Shown here in pieces: positions 22,311 to 34,480 of a stretch of DNA of 64,000 bases (positions are counted from its first letter, which is position 1; each line of letters begins with the position of its first letter). The position numbers were made by a program, and so were the translations under genes. Below the pieces are notes generated by a model that saw only the letters and a program-made list of their open reading frames with translations, did not search any database and was not told the DNA's origin. Source of the DNA: Cordilura impudica (lineage: Eukaryota; Arthropoda; Insecta; Diptera; Scathophagidae); assembly GCA_963682025.1 (NCBI GenBank), contig OY821518.1, positions 148,669,442 to 148,733,441 of the forward strand. The letters run 5' to 3'.

Positions 22311-23385
22311 AAATTCTTGTTGAAAAATTATAAGAATCGTTGATCAAATTGGAAACCAAGATCGACAAATAGAAATTGTGAACATTTTTTTTTTCAGATT
22401 TAAAATTTATTAGTTCTAGACAATGTAACGCATTAAGTTCTGTAAATTTAATAATATGTTTTACTAATACGCAATTGTCGCGAAAGAATAAATATTGAAA
22501 AATTTATAATACAAGATCTGTAAAAGTCTTTAATAGAATTATTAAAAAAACGAATTTATTTATTATAAAAGTTGATATAATTTTTAAAATTTGAGTCTAA
22601 TCGTTCATTCATTCATTCATTGAATGTATTTTTTTTTTCTTTCCAAAAAGTTTACGTATTTTTTAATTTTTTTTTAACAGGATAACATATTAAGGATATT
22701 ATTTTAATATGTCAATACAATGAAATCATTTATATTGATTGAAAAAATCTACAATTTTTGTGTTTTATAGAATGAAAAAAAAGCCAGCCTAATGTATATA
22801 TGTATTTATTTTTTTTCTTTCAAAAATTTTATTTAAAACAGTTTTACACACAACATTAACAGTTTCATATTTTCAATAAAAAATAAATTTATACAAAGAC
22901 TAACACTGCTATTAACCCACTAAACATTTCTTACAGTGGAATTCTCATTTCCTCACCAATACAATTACATTTTTATTTTTGAACACCACTGGTCTAAACA
23001 CTCAAGCAAACAACAATGTGTATGCTGCTCTGATAAACAAACAAACAAGAATGTAATTATATGTATGCATTTAATTTTTTGCTCACTGCTGCATTAAATA
23101 ATTGCTTTCAATTAATAAAGCACGAAAAATACCTAAAAATCTTGTCATTAAAATTTCAAATCTAGCCTTTAATTTCTCTTAATGTTTACAACTTCGATTA
23201 CAATATTATGCTTAGAACACGGTTTGAGAATATTAAATATTCGACACATCCGAATTAAACATTCGTACTTGTTTTAACTGAAATTAGTTTCACTATTTAT
23301 CGTATTTATCTATCGTGCCGATTCGTCTTAGAATTTAAAGACGTTATTGTTTTACAGAGTTCAGAGTTTTGAAAAATAAGAAATA
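22311..23385. other. AT-rich non-coding DNA with an INE 3'-end relic
   Basis: Near 23215-23278 the sequence GGTTTGAG...ATTCGACACATCCGAAT...ACTTGTTTTA resembles a decayed INE-like 3' hairpin end. Nothing else recognised. Confidence 0.4.
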
Positions 23386-23387
23386 TA

Positions 23388-23950
23388 TATGGGGGATTTA
23401 ATGTCAAGTGCACCAACTTTTGAAAACGATGTCTTCCGATAGGGATGAAATTTGCACCAAGGTTTTTTTCAACAAGATCGGTCCAGATCTCTCTAAGTTA
23501 GAGGGGATCAAAATTTGACATTTTGGCCAAACAGGTGTTTTTTCTCATCCATGTAACTTATTACCTATTGTTCCTAGAAAATTTTCTCCCAAAGAGTTTA
23601 GATAGCTATTTCTTCAATATTTCGGAAAAAAATACTTAAAAAAAAAAAAAAAATTTGTAGACTTTTTTTTACGAAATTAAAGCATTTTTTGCTTTTATTT
23701 TCAAAAAGAGCATTTTTTTTCATAAAAAAGCTTAGGATTTTTCCTTTAAGAGCTTTTTGGTCGCTTAGTGGGATGGGAGTGGGATATCTATCAAAATAAA
23801 TGTTTTGTAACTCAAGACAACGGTTTTTCAATTTTTCACGAATGCACTATTTTGAATTTTTTCCTATTTTTGTGAAAAACCTTACAAATAAAACTTATAC
23901 TGAGAAACTAGACAAATTAACCTTTCCGAAGGTATGTAACATACCTTCAT
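23388..23950 (+). repeat. Left long terminal inverted repeat
   Basis: Mirror of 25560-26141. Ends inward at CCGAAGGTATGTAACATACC, itself a short palindrome. Confidence 0.85.
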
Positions 23951-23966
23951 AACATAACAGAAGAGA

Positions 23967-25272
23967 ATGGTTCTCTGTAACCTGAAAGAGTTATTTGCAA
24001 CATTTCAGTCTGAACACGAGGATGTTAAAATTGGCTTCACGAAATTTACCCAAATGAGGCCAAAACATTGCGTTTTGGCAGGAAGCGTTTACATTTACCA
24101 TGAAAATGTTAAACTGCTGTTGAAGGAAATCAAATTAAAGTATTTAACAGATGATTCGGCAGAAGATTTACACGATTACCGCGATTGCCTTAAATTGACT
24201 ATGTGTCCTAATGCAACAACTTCTTGCCACTTAGGTGAATGTACCAATTACCCGAAAACCACATTCATCAAAGAAAATTTAATCAACTCTTTAGATCGAG
24301 AATATATAGAGGAGGTCAAATTTGATTCTTGGATTCAGACTGACAGATGCACATTGAAAACAATCATTTTAAATGTGGATGATTTTGTGGAAGAAATGTA
24401 TACAGGATTGCTAAACTTGAGAACCCATGACTTTTTAGTCAAAGAGCAATGATCATTCTTCAAGGATTTTAAGATACATTTGAAGTCTGGTGAATTCGTT
24501 ATTTCATATGATTTCGCAGAAAACTATAAATATGTTCTTCAGGATGCTATACAAGCATTCCACTTCAATAACGACCAAGCAACTATATTCACAGTAGTTA
24601 TTTACTACATGAAAGATGAAAAACTGGAACACAAAAGTATGGCAATCATATCCGACGATTTAAAACATGATACCGTTGCATGAGTACCAGAAGAGAATAC
24701 TAAAATATCTAAAATTTAAATTTACAGTAAAGAAGGTATACTACGTTTCGGACGGAGCTTGTCATCATTTTAAAAACAAAAGTAGCTTCGCGAATCTTAT
24801 GGCTCATGAAAAAGATTTTGGAATGCCAGCTGAGTGGCATTTTCATCCTACTGCTCATGGTAAAGGAGCATGTGATGGTATTGGGGCAAACCTTAAAAGA
24901 AATGCAGCGAAGTATAGCCTCCAGTGCTCTCATCAAGATCGCATCTTAGATGCGACTGCTTTATTCCATTGCACAAAGAATTATTGTAAAGAAACTAAAA
25001 TAGTTTTTAGTAGCAAAGAGGATTATGAGGAAACATTGAAAACACTAAAGAGCAGATTCGATGCTGCGATAACAATCGATGGCACCGCTCAATACCATGC
25101 TTTTATACCGCTTGTCGATGGAAGACTCGAGATGAAGAAGTTTTCTGCCTCTACTCAATGCGATTTCTTTCAAAAGTCAAAAAAAAAAAAAACACCAGCG
25201 AAATCAACAGCTGAACCTAGTAACGCCAGGAAAGGATTGGCGAAAAAAGCAGCAAATAAATTCGACAAATAA
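23967..25272 (+). pseudogene. Transposase-like gene, broken by one stop and one frameshift
   Basis: Three segments form one ~430-codon gene. The first (23967-24452) ends in an in-frame TGA, and the same frame continues to 24683. A +1 shift near 24667-24690 then joins the third segment, ending at 25272. Motifs include a Cys-rich stretch (C-P-N-A-T-T-S-C-H-L-G-E-C, possible metal site), ISYDFAENYK, AIISDDLKHD, YYVSDGACHHFK and HPTAHGKGACDGIG, with a lysine-rich C-terminus. DxAEN / SDGA / HGKG-x-x-DG-x-G is a pattern I associate with uncharacterised, transposon-linked proteins of invertebrates; an RNase H-like nuclease with D residues in the first two motifs is inference. It occupies the space between the long inverted repeats, so it is very likely this element's transposase. 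The N-terminus may be truncated: it starts only ~15 bases after the left arm. Confidence 0.75.
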
Positions 25273-25559
25273 GCTGGATGAAAGATTGCATTTTTAAAAA
25301 GTGACAAAACTTAAATACTTCATCAGCTACAATAAATTAAATATAAAATAGTTATGATATGAATGGATCTAATGCAATTAAGATAAAATTTTAATAAATT
25401 ATTTATCTTTTTATTTTTAATATTATTATTATTATACATTAATTTAATTATTATTAAAAATAAATAAAAAATAATTTTTCAACATTTCTATAGAAAAAAA
25501 GCGATTTTTTTTCCTAAGGTTAACATATTCTGGGTATTACAGTATCGAGCGTACAAAAT

Positions 25560-26141
25560 TTTAGTTAGGTATGTTATATACCTTCGGAAAGTTTAGTTTG
25601 TCCAGTTTCTCAGTATAAGTTTTATTTGTAAGGTTTTAGACACAAATAGGAAAAAATTCAAAATAGTGCATTTGTGAAAAATTGAAAAACCGTTGTCTTG
25701 AGTTACAAAACATTTATTTTGATAGATATCCCATTCCCATCCCACTAAGCGACCAAAAAGCTCTTTATCTCTTAATCTAAAAATGCCCTTTTTGAAAAAA
25801 AAAGGCAAAAAATGCTTTAATTTAGCAAAAAAAAAGTCAAAAAAAAAATTTTTTTTTTAAGTATTTTTTTCCGAAATATTGAAGAAATAGCTTTCTAAAC
25901 TATTTGGGAGAAAATTTTCTAAGAACAATAGGTAATAAGTTACATGGATGAGAAAAAACACCTGTTTGGCCAAAATGTCAAATTTTGATCCCCTCTAACT
26001 CAGAGAGCTCTTGACTGATCTTGTTGAAAAATTGTGTCTAAACTACTATCCAATAGGACTAACCTAGGTGCAAATTTCATCCCGATCGGAAGACATTGGT
26101 TTCAAAAGTTACTGCACTTGACATGAAATCCCCCATATTTA
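25560..26141 (-). repeat. Right long terminal inverted repeat
   Basis: Mirror of 23388-23950, starting inward at GGTATGTTATATACCTTCGG. Length and homopolymer differences show the arms have drifted. Confidence 0.85.
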
Positions 26142-26607
26142 TCAGTGCAATACTCAATATTTTATATGCACTATTGTGATAATAGTTTCCACATCAAACC
26201 ATTTAATTAGAACTCCATTTATTCATCTGTCAGTTTATTTTATTTCGACCAATTTTCTTCATTTCCGTTTTAATATAAATACAATGCAACAAAACATACA
26301 ATTATTGTTATCGTATATCGTATATAATTTGTTAATTATGTTTATTAGCAGTTGTTCCCATGAAATTATTTCCAGTCACATTGGTAAGCGAAGGTAAAAT
26401 ATGACAATGTTGTTAGTAGAGTTTCCAAGGAATTCATTGGTTAAATAGATATACAAATTTCGATTCATTAAAAAATTTTAAGCATATTCAGTTTCTAAGA
26501 CAGGAATGCGCGAAAAAATGCGATAGGTTCTGCGGATAATAATAAATTAAAATATAACGAATTTTTGCATATTTTTAACAAAATATAACTTATTAATTTG
26601 ACGTATC

Positions 26608-27090
26608 ATGGACGTTAGTGATACATTTGTTAATTCTGGTCCAATGGAAACCGAAGATGAAAATGCTGCAGTGAAAGGAGGAGATATGACATTTCAACTT
26701 CACCTAAACATTTTGATGTAACAAAATTACGGTTGGGTGATGGTACTAGTCCTCCATCATTTTTTTTTACCAAATCCGTTTGCGCCCCTAGCAGACTTGG
26801 AAATAGAAGCTGACAGCGGCAACATACGCAACAACAATAACTGTAAAAAAAATTAATGCAAATGAAAGAATTGACAATTTTGCTAAAAAGCCATTATGTC
26901 CCTCCATTACACTGTACAATGTAAACGTGAAATAATTGGTTAGTAAATTAGAGGCGACGCACAATGGACAGAAATCAAAAAAAATTGTTGTCTAAAATTG
27001 CGATTAAAGATAGATTTATTGAAAGATAATAAAGTGACTCAAATAAATATGAAAAATACGTTTGGTCTGATTGCTTTTGTCGTCACGAGA
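26608..27090 (+). pseudogene. Possible Jockey-clade LINE gag (ORF1) fragment
   Basis: Frames from the ATG at 26608 read MDVSDTFVNSGPMETEDEN, then after shifts NPFAPLADLEIEADSG and CPSITLYNVNVK followed by LVSKLEATHNGQKSKK. The last part resembles the PRE_C2HC-type block of the LINE at 46520 (APIILHGVNVKKLVDQLNER). No zinc knuckles follow. Weak, degenerate and short, so only a tentative call. Confidence 0.4.
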
Positions 27091-27870
27091 GCGCGCTAAA
27101 CTCAGCACATTTTATGCAAAAATGACATAACAGAAAAATAGATTTTAATTGTTTCACGAAAATAATTCTTAAAAATACATATTTTTAAAAACTGGTTCTA
27201 ATTTTTTTTAATTACTTTAATATATTTGTGGTTAGATTAAAATATAGATTTTAGTATATGTTAACAAAATAATTAGTTTTTATTGCTCCGAAAAACACTT
27301 TGTTTTTGCTGAAAATACAAAAATTAGTGCAGTTTGATGGAATATAAAAAAATTATATGAAATTAGAAATTTTTTCCCACCTTATTTTGTAAGTTCATAA
27401 TGTTATCTAATAGATCGTTAAAAAATTAGTGCCTATGTTTTTACCACAAATTAAAAAAAAAATGCGTTTTTTGTTACGCCTAAATTCATGATTTTTACTT
27501 AAATTTTACGCATTTAAGAGGGTTTAGTATTCAACTTTAGCTTGAAATTATGTTAAATAGCATTTAAGTTATGAATAAGATTCAAGAAGCAGTAAAAAAT
27601 TAATTAAGTATTCGTGTATTGTGCCAAAGCTTTTCAAAAGGGTGCTAATTTAAGACAATTTTACACTAAATGGGTTAATCAGTTTCTGCATGAAACTCCA
27701 GATTTTTAGAAAAGCTACTGTATATGTGAAATAAATAAGCATCTATTTAACCGATTTCTAAAAACATGAACGACCTTATTATATTTAAAATTGAATAGCT
27801 ATACAAATTAAATTGCTGCTGTCTTCAGATCCGATGTTATCATCAAAGAGAAACATCAGTAAGATTAAAA
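27091..27870. other. AT-rich non-coding DNA
   Basis: No supported feature. Confidence 0.4.
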
Positions 27871-27874
27871 TAAA

Positions 27875-28042
27875 ATGGTCGCTACAGAAATTGAGAAATA
27901 TATACAGAAAGGAAATGTTGATGCAGAAGACGAGATAATAGAAGAAGATGAGATAAATTCTTCGTTGAACGAAAATGGGGTTTGGGAAGAATCAGGTAGT
28001 GATGATGCCTTGTTTTCATTTATTTGTTTGATGTTACCTTGA
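27875..28042 (+). CDS. Short acidic ORF, unknown
   Basis: A 55-codon frame, MVATEIEKYIQKGNVDAEDE..., is rich in D/E between residues 15 and 42 and ends in a hydrophobic FSFICLMLP. The acidic, non-repetitive composition is unlike surrounding DNA and resembles the N-terminus of PiggyBac-type or other transposase proteins, but no homology is claimed. It could equally be chance. No flanking exon or splice pattern stands out. Confidence 0.2.
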   Translation: MVATEIEKYIQKGNVDAEDEIIEEDEINSSLNENGVWEESGSDDALFSFICLMLP

Positions 28043-28142
28043 ACTTCCGAAACTATTTCCAGATGTGATAAAAAAAAACCTATTTATTAACAATTGCTTA
28101 TAAAAAATCTAATTTAAATAAAAACATTTTCCTTTTTAAACT

Positions 28143-28675
28143 TTTTCTTTTAACTCATACTCTCTGTCTGTCTGTCGTGGGTGGACCCTATTCCCCCTCA
28201 TCCAATTGATCTGGCCCATAGTCTTGTTGTGACTAAAGATTATTTCTGGGGTAGTCACACACAGTCACGCATAGTCACGCGCAGTCACGGGGTGATCTAA
28301 ATGTCATTTCCCCTCATCCGATCGATCTGAAACTTAGTCCATACACTTGCTGTAAAAAAAAGATTAACTTTGACTGAGTCACGCACAGTCACGCATAGTC
28401 ACGGAGTAATTTAAAACACATTTCCACTTATCCGATCAATCTGAAACTTGGTCGATAGACTTGTTGTGAAAAAAGATTAACTTTGACATAGTTACGCACA
28501 GTCAAACACCATTTCCCCTCATCCAGTCAATCTGAAACTTGGTCCATAGACTTGCTGTGACCACAGATTAATTTTAAAATAGTCACGCAAAGTCACGGAG
28601 AGATTCAGGACTCATATGCATAAGGAAAGAAAGAGTTTTAATAAAAACATTGTTTTTATGGGTTAGATTATTTAT
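28143..28675 (+). mobile_element. Tandem-unit element, copy B (about 4 units)
   Basis: Begins TTTTAACTCATACTCTCTGT and ends TATGCATAAGGAAAGAAAG then TTTTTATGGGTTAGATT, the same ends as copy A. It has four units with AGTCACGCAC decamers; the fourth is shortened. Confidence 0.75.
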
Positions 28676-28836
28676 ATATAATTTATAATGAGAAACATTT
28701 ACTCAAACATCAAGACTTTTTTGTTAATTTTTTTTAACTAGCTTGTTTTAAGTAAGTTTTGTCAGCAATATATAAAATATTAAAAAATTATGAGAAAGGA
28801 TATTATAATGGCTTTGAATATATGTTTTTCAACATA

Positions 28837-29213
28837 TCTACAATATTAATAGGCTAGCCGATTTCTTGTGACCGCTGTTTTGTTCTACCATTTTATCCCG
28901 ATTTTGACCAAACGTATACTATTTGAAAGGTATTCCTTTTTAGCCGTTTTGCAAATTTACAGATTTTTTAATTTTTCCCTTTATTTTGAGTAAACTGCAT
29001 TTAAAGTTGCTACTAACACATACAGAAAATTATACAATGTTATGTGTGCGTTTATTAAATTTGTTAATGTGTTTGTAATAAATATGAGTTTGTTTTTTGT
29101 GTTGATTTGTGAATTGGTTATAATTGATTAGCATACCTTTAGGGTCTTTATTTAATGAAAAAATAAAATTTCATAGAATTTGCACTCGAATTTCGAGGGC
29201 TGAAATCTGCTAG
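28837..29213 (+). mobile_element. Helitron miniature, copy 1
   Basis: Starts 5'-TC (TCTACAATATTAATAGGCTA) after an A and ends with a CTCGAATTTCGAG hairpin, GGCTGAAATCTG and CTAG before a T. TC...hairpin...CTRR inserted between A and T without duplication is the Helitron hallmark. 377 bp, no coding capacity. Confidence 0.85.
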
Positions 29214-29950
29214 TTTACATTACTTTATGAAAATTGGGTATTTTTATATGATAAAGCGTTTTTTAGATAAAAGACATATGACACGTAAACAAATCCTATC
29301 ATTGATTGTAATACAAATATGTTAATACAGCAATTGTTTAATGTTTATGTCATTTTTTTGACCAGTTTTGTAGCTTTAACTATGATTTTTAGTATATATG
29401 AGAGGTATACATGTCCTTACAAAAGTTTTGTTAACATTTTGTATTTAGTCTTGTTGTATTTGTAGAAAATAATGTACAAATTTTTATATATCTATGATAA
29501 CTTATTCTATTTTTACAACGTTTCTAAGAAAAAGGACATATGTCAGCTTAGCGAGTTCTTGCTTGAATTAAAGGAAAGATTGTCACATATTGTAAAATCT
29601 TCGATTCTGTAACCAATTTTCGAAATATTTGGATAACTTTAGCAAATATCAATATTAAGGATATATAGCAGGTAATCGCAAAGAAAGTAGTACTTTTTGA
29701 TTCGCATTTATACATGCGCTTCTATTACGAAAACCAATATTTGTCTTATTCTAACCATTTGGGATGCTATATTTTCATTTTTAGGACGTATGTATACCAA
29801 AAATATCTTTCGACTAAAAGAGCGCGAATGAACAAAGCACAAGAAAGAAAATTAACAGCTGCTAATAAATAAATAGGGTAATTAAGTACTCCCATCTACC
29901 CCCGGTTTTTCATATACAAGTCTTCTTATCTTATAAGTCTTCCTACAACC
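29214..29950. other. AT-rich non-coding DNA
   Basis: No supported feature. Confidence 0.4.
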
Positions 29951-29954
29951 ACAA

Positions 29955-32780
29955 ATCAACAAAATGGTAAACTTCCTATTGTGAATGAATTTTTAAAGCA
30001 GGCAAAGTATTTTATGGAGCCTGAATAATTGACTCTGCAGCAAGAGATTGAATATTTTGTACAAAAATGACAAAGGTTGAAGCTAAAAATGAATTTATGA
30101 GACATCTAACAAAAGTACGGAAATCTTGTGAGCCGTACAAATCTCAATTTCATATCATACAATGTCCGCGCACTTGTAGTCGTTGTAGTCAACGTATAGA
30201 GTTACGAAATATATTGTACCGCAATAAAGTATAAATCACTTTCATACAGGAAAGTCATCTACGTGGCAGATGTAATTTTAAACATTATGGTTACAACCTC
30301 ATGTGTGACAGTTCTGCAATTGGTATGGAAATTTCTATAAAAGTCTCAATTTCCTTTAGTAGAGTCTCCATCGATGACATTAATTTTCTTGGTACCTTTG
30401 TTAAAATTGATATGATTGTACCTTTGTGTTAGACTATCTAAGATTTTAAACGCATCGAAAAATTTTGATGGTGTTGTAATCGGAGGAGACCCATCCTGGG
30501 GAGATCAAGTAGAAAACTGAAAGATCAATGTATTGATTTAGTCAAAATGTCAGCTACACCTGTTTTTTGAAATGGCTCATCATATCTCGATCATTTTTTG
30601 ATTAGCTCCAATCTTTTGACCAGAGATTCACAAAACTTTAAAATTTCCAGCTTGCCAACCTCCTCAGATCATTTCCCTTTTAAGATGGAGCTACAATTCG
30701 AAAATTTTGACTCAGTTGTCTAGTATCCTAAAGTTTTTACATCATTTAAGTCACAAATTGGCACAATTTCAAACGAGACTTGTAATATGCTTCTCTTGGC
30801 ATGATGCCTCCAGATAATAGAAATCTACGAAATGAGAAAATTGAGCAATTAATCCATGAATTCACTTTAATTTGTAATTCAGTTACAAACTCTCGCTCAG
30901 AAAGAACAGAAATTAAAAGTGACAAAATCCAAATCTCTGACAGAATAGGAAACTTTTTTCGTATAAACACTTATTTAAAGAATATTTACCACAGAGCAGG
31001 AAACCAACTAGGCCAAGATTATAAAATACTTTTAAAATAAATTCAATTACTCAAAATAATAATAAAAGAATTGGTTAACTTTGAGCAGGCTGAACGTCTT
31101 GAAAAAGTTAACACAGGCACCTCTGCATTTAAGTTTGTGACAAACTATGTGTGAATAATAGAAACGTAGTAGACGACCACGATAAATGTCAGCTTTCTCG
31201 AGATTTTATTAATCGGTGTATACTGAAAAACAACTAGAGAGACCCGTAGCACATTTCGGCACACGTGTTAGCTTATCTGTTTCAAACGTACCCCCTCAAT
31301 TTCCTCTTTCGATAACGATGATTGGAAAACGCGGATACTCTACATTTTGTAAAACTTAACACAGTCAAAGAAATTATAGATACCGTGAACAACAAAAAAT
31401 CTTCAGGAATTGATAGTATATCAAATTTTTTAATAAAACAGTTTTCCAGACCCTTCATTACAATTATAAATTAAAATTTTTAACAATGGTTTAAACAACG
31501 GATACATTTTATCGTGCTGGAAGATTGGAAAAATATTACCACTAAAAATGTACCCAAATAGTGAAAGGTTGGAGGATTTTTGGCCATATCACTACTGTCA
31601 AATCTGGGTAAATTGTTTGAACACATTTTGAAACGAAAACTTGAAAAAGAACTGGTAATTGATCCAGTAACTTGCTTCCAATTTGAATTTCGACAATCAC
31701 ACACTACGCAACATGCCCTTATTATGTTTCATAGTGATGTCACACGTAACTTGAGGAATAAAGAATCCACTGGATATACAAAAGACATTCGACACAGCCT
31801 GTCATAAGAGTATCTTATACAATTTGGCAAGATTGGGTATAGACCTTTATTTAGTAAAGCTAATCATCAGCTATTTCTCAGATCGAAAATTCTCTATCCA
31901 GTTAAGTGATACTCGCTCGGACTTAAGAATTGTTAAAAGTGGCGTCTCGCAGGGCAGTGTATTGGCAACGTATCTTTTTAATTTTTACCTTCACTATTTT
32001 CCTCACGAAGAAGAAGAGTCTAAGCTAATATTGTTCGCTGATGATTGTTTTATTTTTGCGTGCAATCTATCTATTACCTCAGCTCTAAATAAAGTTTCCA
32101 AACACCTTGCAGTCATTAATAACTTTTATAGGGTGTGGGGCATTCAAATAAATACAACAAAATTCGAGGCGATTTGTATTAGAAATGCCTCGGAAAAATG
32201 CCCAAGATTTGTTTTACCTGAAAGTAAGAGCCTACCTAGGGGTAACATTTGACAAATTGTTTAAGTTAAATAATCTTGGAATAGCTCTTCTGTCAAAATG
32301 CAAGAAAATTGTCGCCATGATGTCAAAACCACTGAATAGTAAATATCTTCCTCGAAGAACAAAACTATTACGAAACTACGCCTTCCCAATATGGTTCACC
32401 ACATTTCGGACAGTGGCGAACAAAATTGAGATATTTGATAGAAATGTTCTTAGGAGGTGTGTCAATAGGGACTTTTTGAGGAATACGAAACGTTTCTCCA
32501 ATGATTTCATCTACAAAGAATCAGCAGCAACTTCATTCTGTAAATATGCATTTTTCTTCTGAGGAGATTTGTTAACAAATTGGTCGTACATGAAAATACC
32601 CTGATTAAGTACATGATCTTGAGTTCAATACCATCTGGTCAGATACTAATTACCTCTCGCCGGTTGGGATTACTTTGGAGGATTATTCAGCGATATATTT
32701 GAACCCTTGCTCTTTGCCGGATATTTAGAGGGCCAATCCGGGGATACATAGGGTACGATATAATTTTACTCCATCCTTTT
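29955..32780 (+). mobile_element. Jockey-clade LINE, degenerate copy (gag end, EN, RT)
   Basis: The order matches the longer LINE at 46520-51115. KLPIVNEFLKQAKYF (29965-30010) corresponds to the gag end KLPPIVEEF there. ITFIQESHLRGR, IGGDPSWGD and YLDHFLISSNLLTRD (30230-30680) are endonuclease pieces. RT follows from 31580, and the tail region ends near 32780. Deletions relative to the longer copy and many stops show it is dead. No clear A-tail or target duplication was found. Confidence 0.8.
31340..32562 (+). pseudogene. Reverse transcriptase of the 30-kb LINE
   Basis: Segments at 31580-31807, 31824-32252 and 32185-32562 together give SNLGKLFEHILKRKLEKEL (RT N-terminal motif), the palm with GVSQGSVLATYLFNFYL (motif B), LILFADDCFIFACN (motif C with an intact F-A-D-D box), and RVWGIQINTTKFEAICIRN followed by the thumb AYLGVTFDKLFKLN and AFPIWFT. 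Upstream, KKSSGIDSISNFLIK near 31390 matches the usual K-x-G-x-D start of RT. At least two frameshifts and several stops (for example 31805) break it. Jockey-clade assignment rests on the order of domains and motif style. Confidence 0.8.
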
Positions 32781-32789
32781 TTATTTCAT

Positions 32790-33604
32790 TTTTTTCACTT
32801 TCAAACCGACAGTTAGATTAATTGATTGATGACTACATTGAAATTTGCTTAATGAGTATTCCTTTAATATTGTGATGGAATTATAATATGTATTATAAGC
32901 TTATTTGAATAATTTTTTCTTTCACCATTGGTGAACTCGATTACTGTGATTTACATATCTGTGATAGATTTCAATATTTGCACAACGTAATACTTTGTGG
33001 AACAGAGCTGTAATTTTTATTGTGTATAATATTATTAAGTGTTACTTATATCTTTTTTAACAGCTTACGCTGTATAACAGTACAGTACAAGTACAATTCT
33101 TTTTATTATTCTGCAAGTAGCATTTTCACATAGTGTGTTAAAGTAATATATTAACAGCTCTAAAAATTAAACTTAAGCTTTTGACAATTGCATCATATTG
33201 TTATCGAAAAAATAAGCCTCAATAAAAGGAAAGAAAAGAAGATAAAGATAGGGATGCGCATTTCATAGCACAATTGTGCTTTTACTAGAGCATTGTTCAC
33301 TTGAAATCCGGCCGCATAAAGTTTTTAATATTTTTTTAATGAAATAAACGACTAAAAAATTTTAAACTACGAATTGATTTTATATATAAAAAAAAATAAT
33401 TTAAAAATAAACTAAAACTTTAATAAAAGTCCGTGTTTTTGCCTTGATGGATCCCATTAACTGCTGCGCAACCTAATTAAAAACTTTGCAAAAATAATGT
33501 TGCTTCTGTTTAGAACACAAAATTGGAAAAACAATTTAAGTTTTGTCATCATGCTGCAGTGTGGCCGGAGTTTATGTAAACAATGGTTTAGTTCACACAT
33601 ATTC
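32790..33604. other. AT-rich non-coding DNA
   Basis: No supported feature. Confidence 0.4.
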
Positions 33605-33607
33605 TTA

Positions 33608-34173
33608 TGCATGAAACACATAGAAGACAGCGGCTACACGACTACAGCCTGTCAAAAATAAAATACACACGTTTATATGAAAACGATTATTTTGACACCA
33701 ACACAGCTACATGGCTGCACGGCAGCTTTTGTCGCTGTAGTCAACTTAGGATAATTTCTATTTTTGTTGGCTGGTGTTGACAATATAACAAAATATGTAA
33801 AAGAAATTAGTGCTATGAAATATTTGATTATGTTAAAAAAAAATCGCAAATGGAATGCTATAATTCGATTAATAATCAAAAGGGGTTAAATAAATTTATT
33901 TATTTATTTTTACGTTATAATAATGCATTATAAATTAATAATTGTATATTTAAGTCAAGTTTATATAGAATCATGCATGTTTTTCTATTTTTTAAAGTAA
34001 AAAAATGTAATTGGCGCTACGGAAATAAAAATGAATTTGTATAAAAACAGCTGGTTATATTGTTCTTATATGTTGCTGTCGTTTGCAAAAAAATTTAGTA
34101 GCTTACTACACGACTACAGCAGCATTTGTAGTCGTGTTGTCGTGTAGCCGCAGTCGTCTATGTGTTTCATGCA
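33608..34173. mobile_element. 566-bp MITE with ~40-bp TIRs and TTA target duplication
   Basis: The left end TGCATGAAACACATAGAAGA is mirrored by the right end TCGTCTATGTGTTTCATGCA, and the match extends inward through GCGGCTACACGAC. TTA flanks both sides (33605-33607, 34174-34176). Non-coding. The TTA duplication suggests PIF/Harbinger, as for the unrelated MITE at 17385. A relic is at 12785-13112. Confidence 0.8.
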
Positions 34174-34480
34174 TTATGCTCTTTAATTTAGTCATCAAAG
34201 AGACAGCGACGAGTGCATTAACTGTATTAACTTTTTTTTTTTCAGATGCACAGAAAGGAATAAATGATGACATTCAAACAATATTATATGGTAAAAAAAA
34301 GCTTTTGGTTACATCCAATGCCTTTTATGTTATAAAATATTTAGGGCGTGGCACCTCCATACTAAATAAATATTAAACGTCATATATCTAAAGTACTGTA
34401 ATAGTGACAGCCTTGGGATTTTGCGTGAGCCCTTTCATTACGATGCGGGGGGGTTAACGAAGCACACCGGGTTATATCTA
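34174..34480 (+). other. Exon-like stretch of unknown origin
   Basis: A polypyrimidine run ending in CAG at ~34246 precedes a 43-codon frame (DAQKGINDDIQTILYG..., ending at 34374). The GC-richer phrase near 34435-34490 (GCGGGGGGGTTAACGAAG, ending in ATATCTAGTATG) might be a transposon end. Neither is strong enough to call a gene. Confidence 0.25.

Larger units (their letters stand above)
23388..26141. mobile_element. 2.75-kb DNA transposon with ~560-bp terminal inverted repeats
   Basis: The left end (TATGGGGGATTTAATGTCAA) is repeated inverted at the right end (GACATGAAATCCCCCATA). The two arms (about 23388-23950 and 25560-26141) align for their whole length, sharing among others AACTTATTACCTATTGTTC and CATCCCACTAAGCGACC in mirrored positions. 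The central 1.6 kb carries one transposase-like gene on the plus strand. The target duplication is ambiguous (TA or ATAT) because the flanks are AT-repeats. Confidence 0.85.

Noticed and set aside
24709..24936. Minus-strand frame inside the transposase gene
   Set aside because: Shadow of the plus-strand coding sequence.
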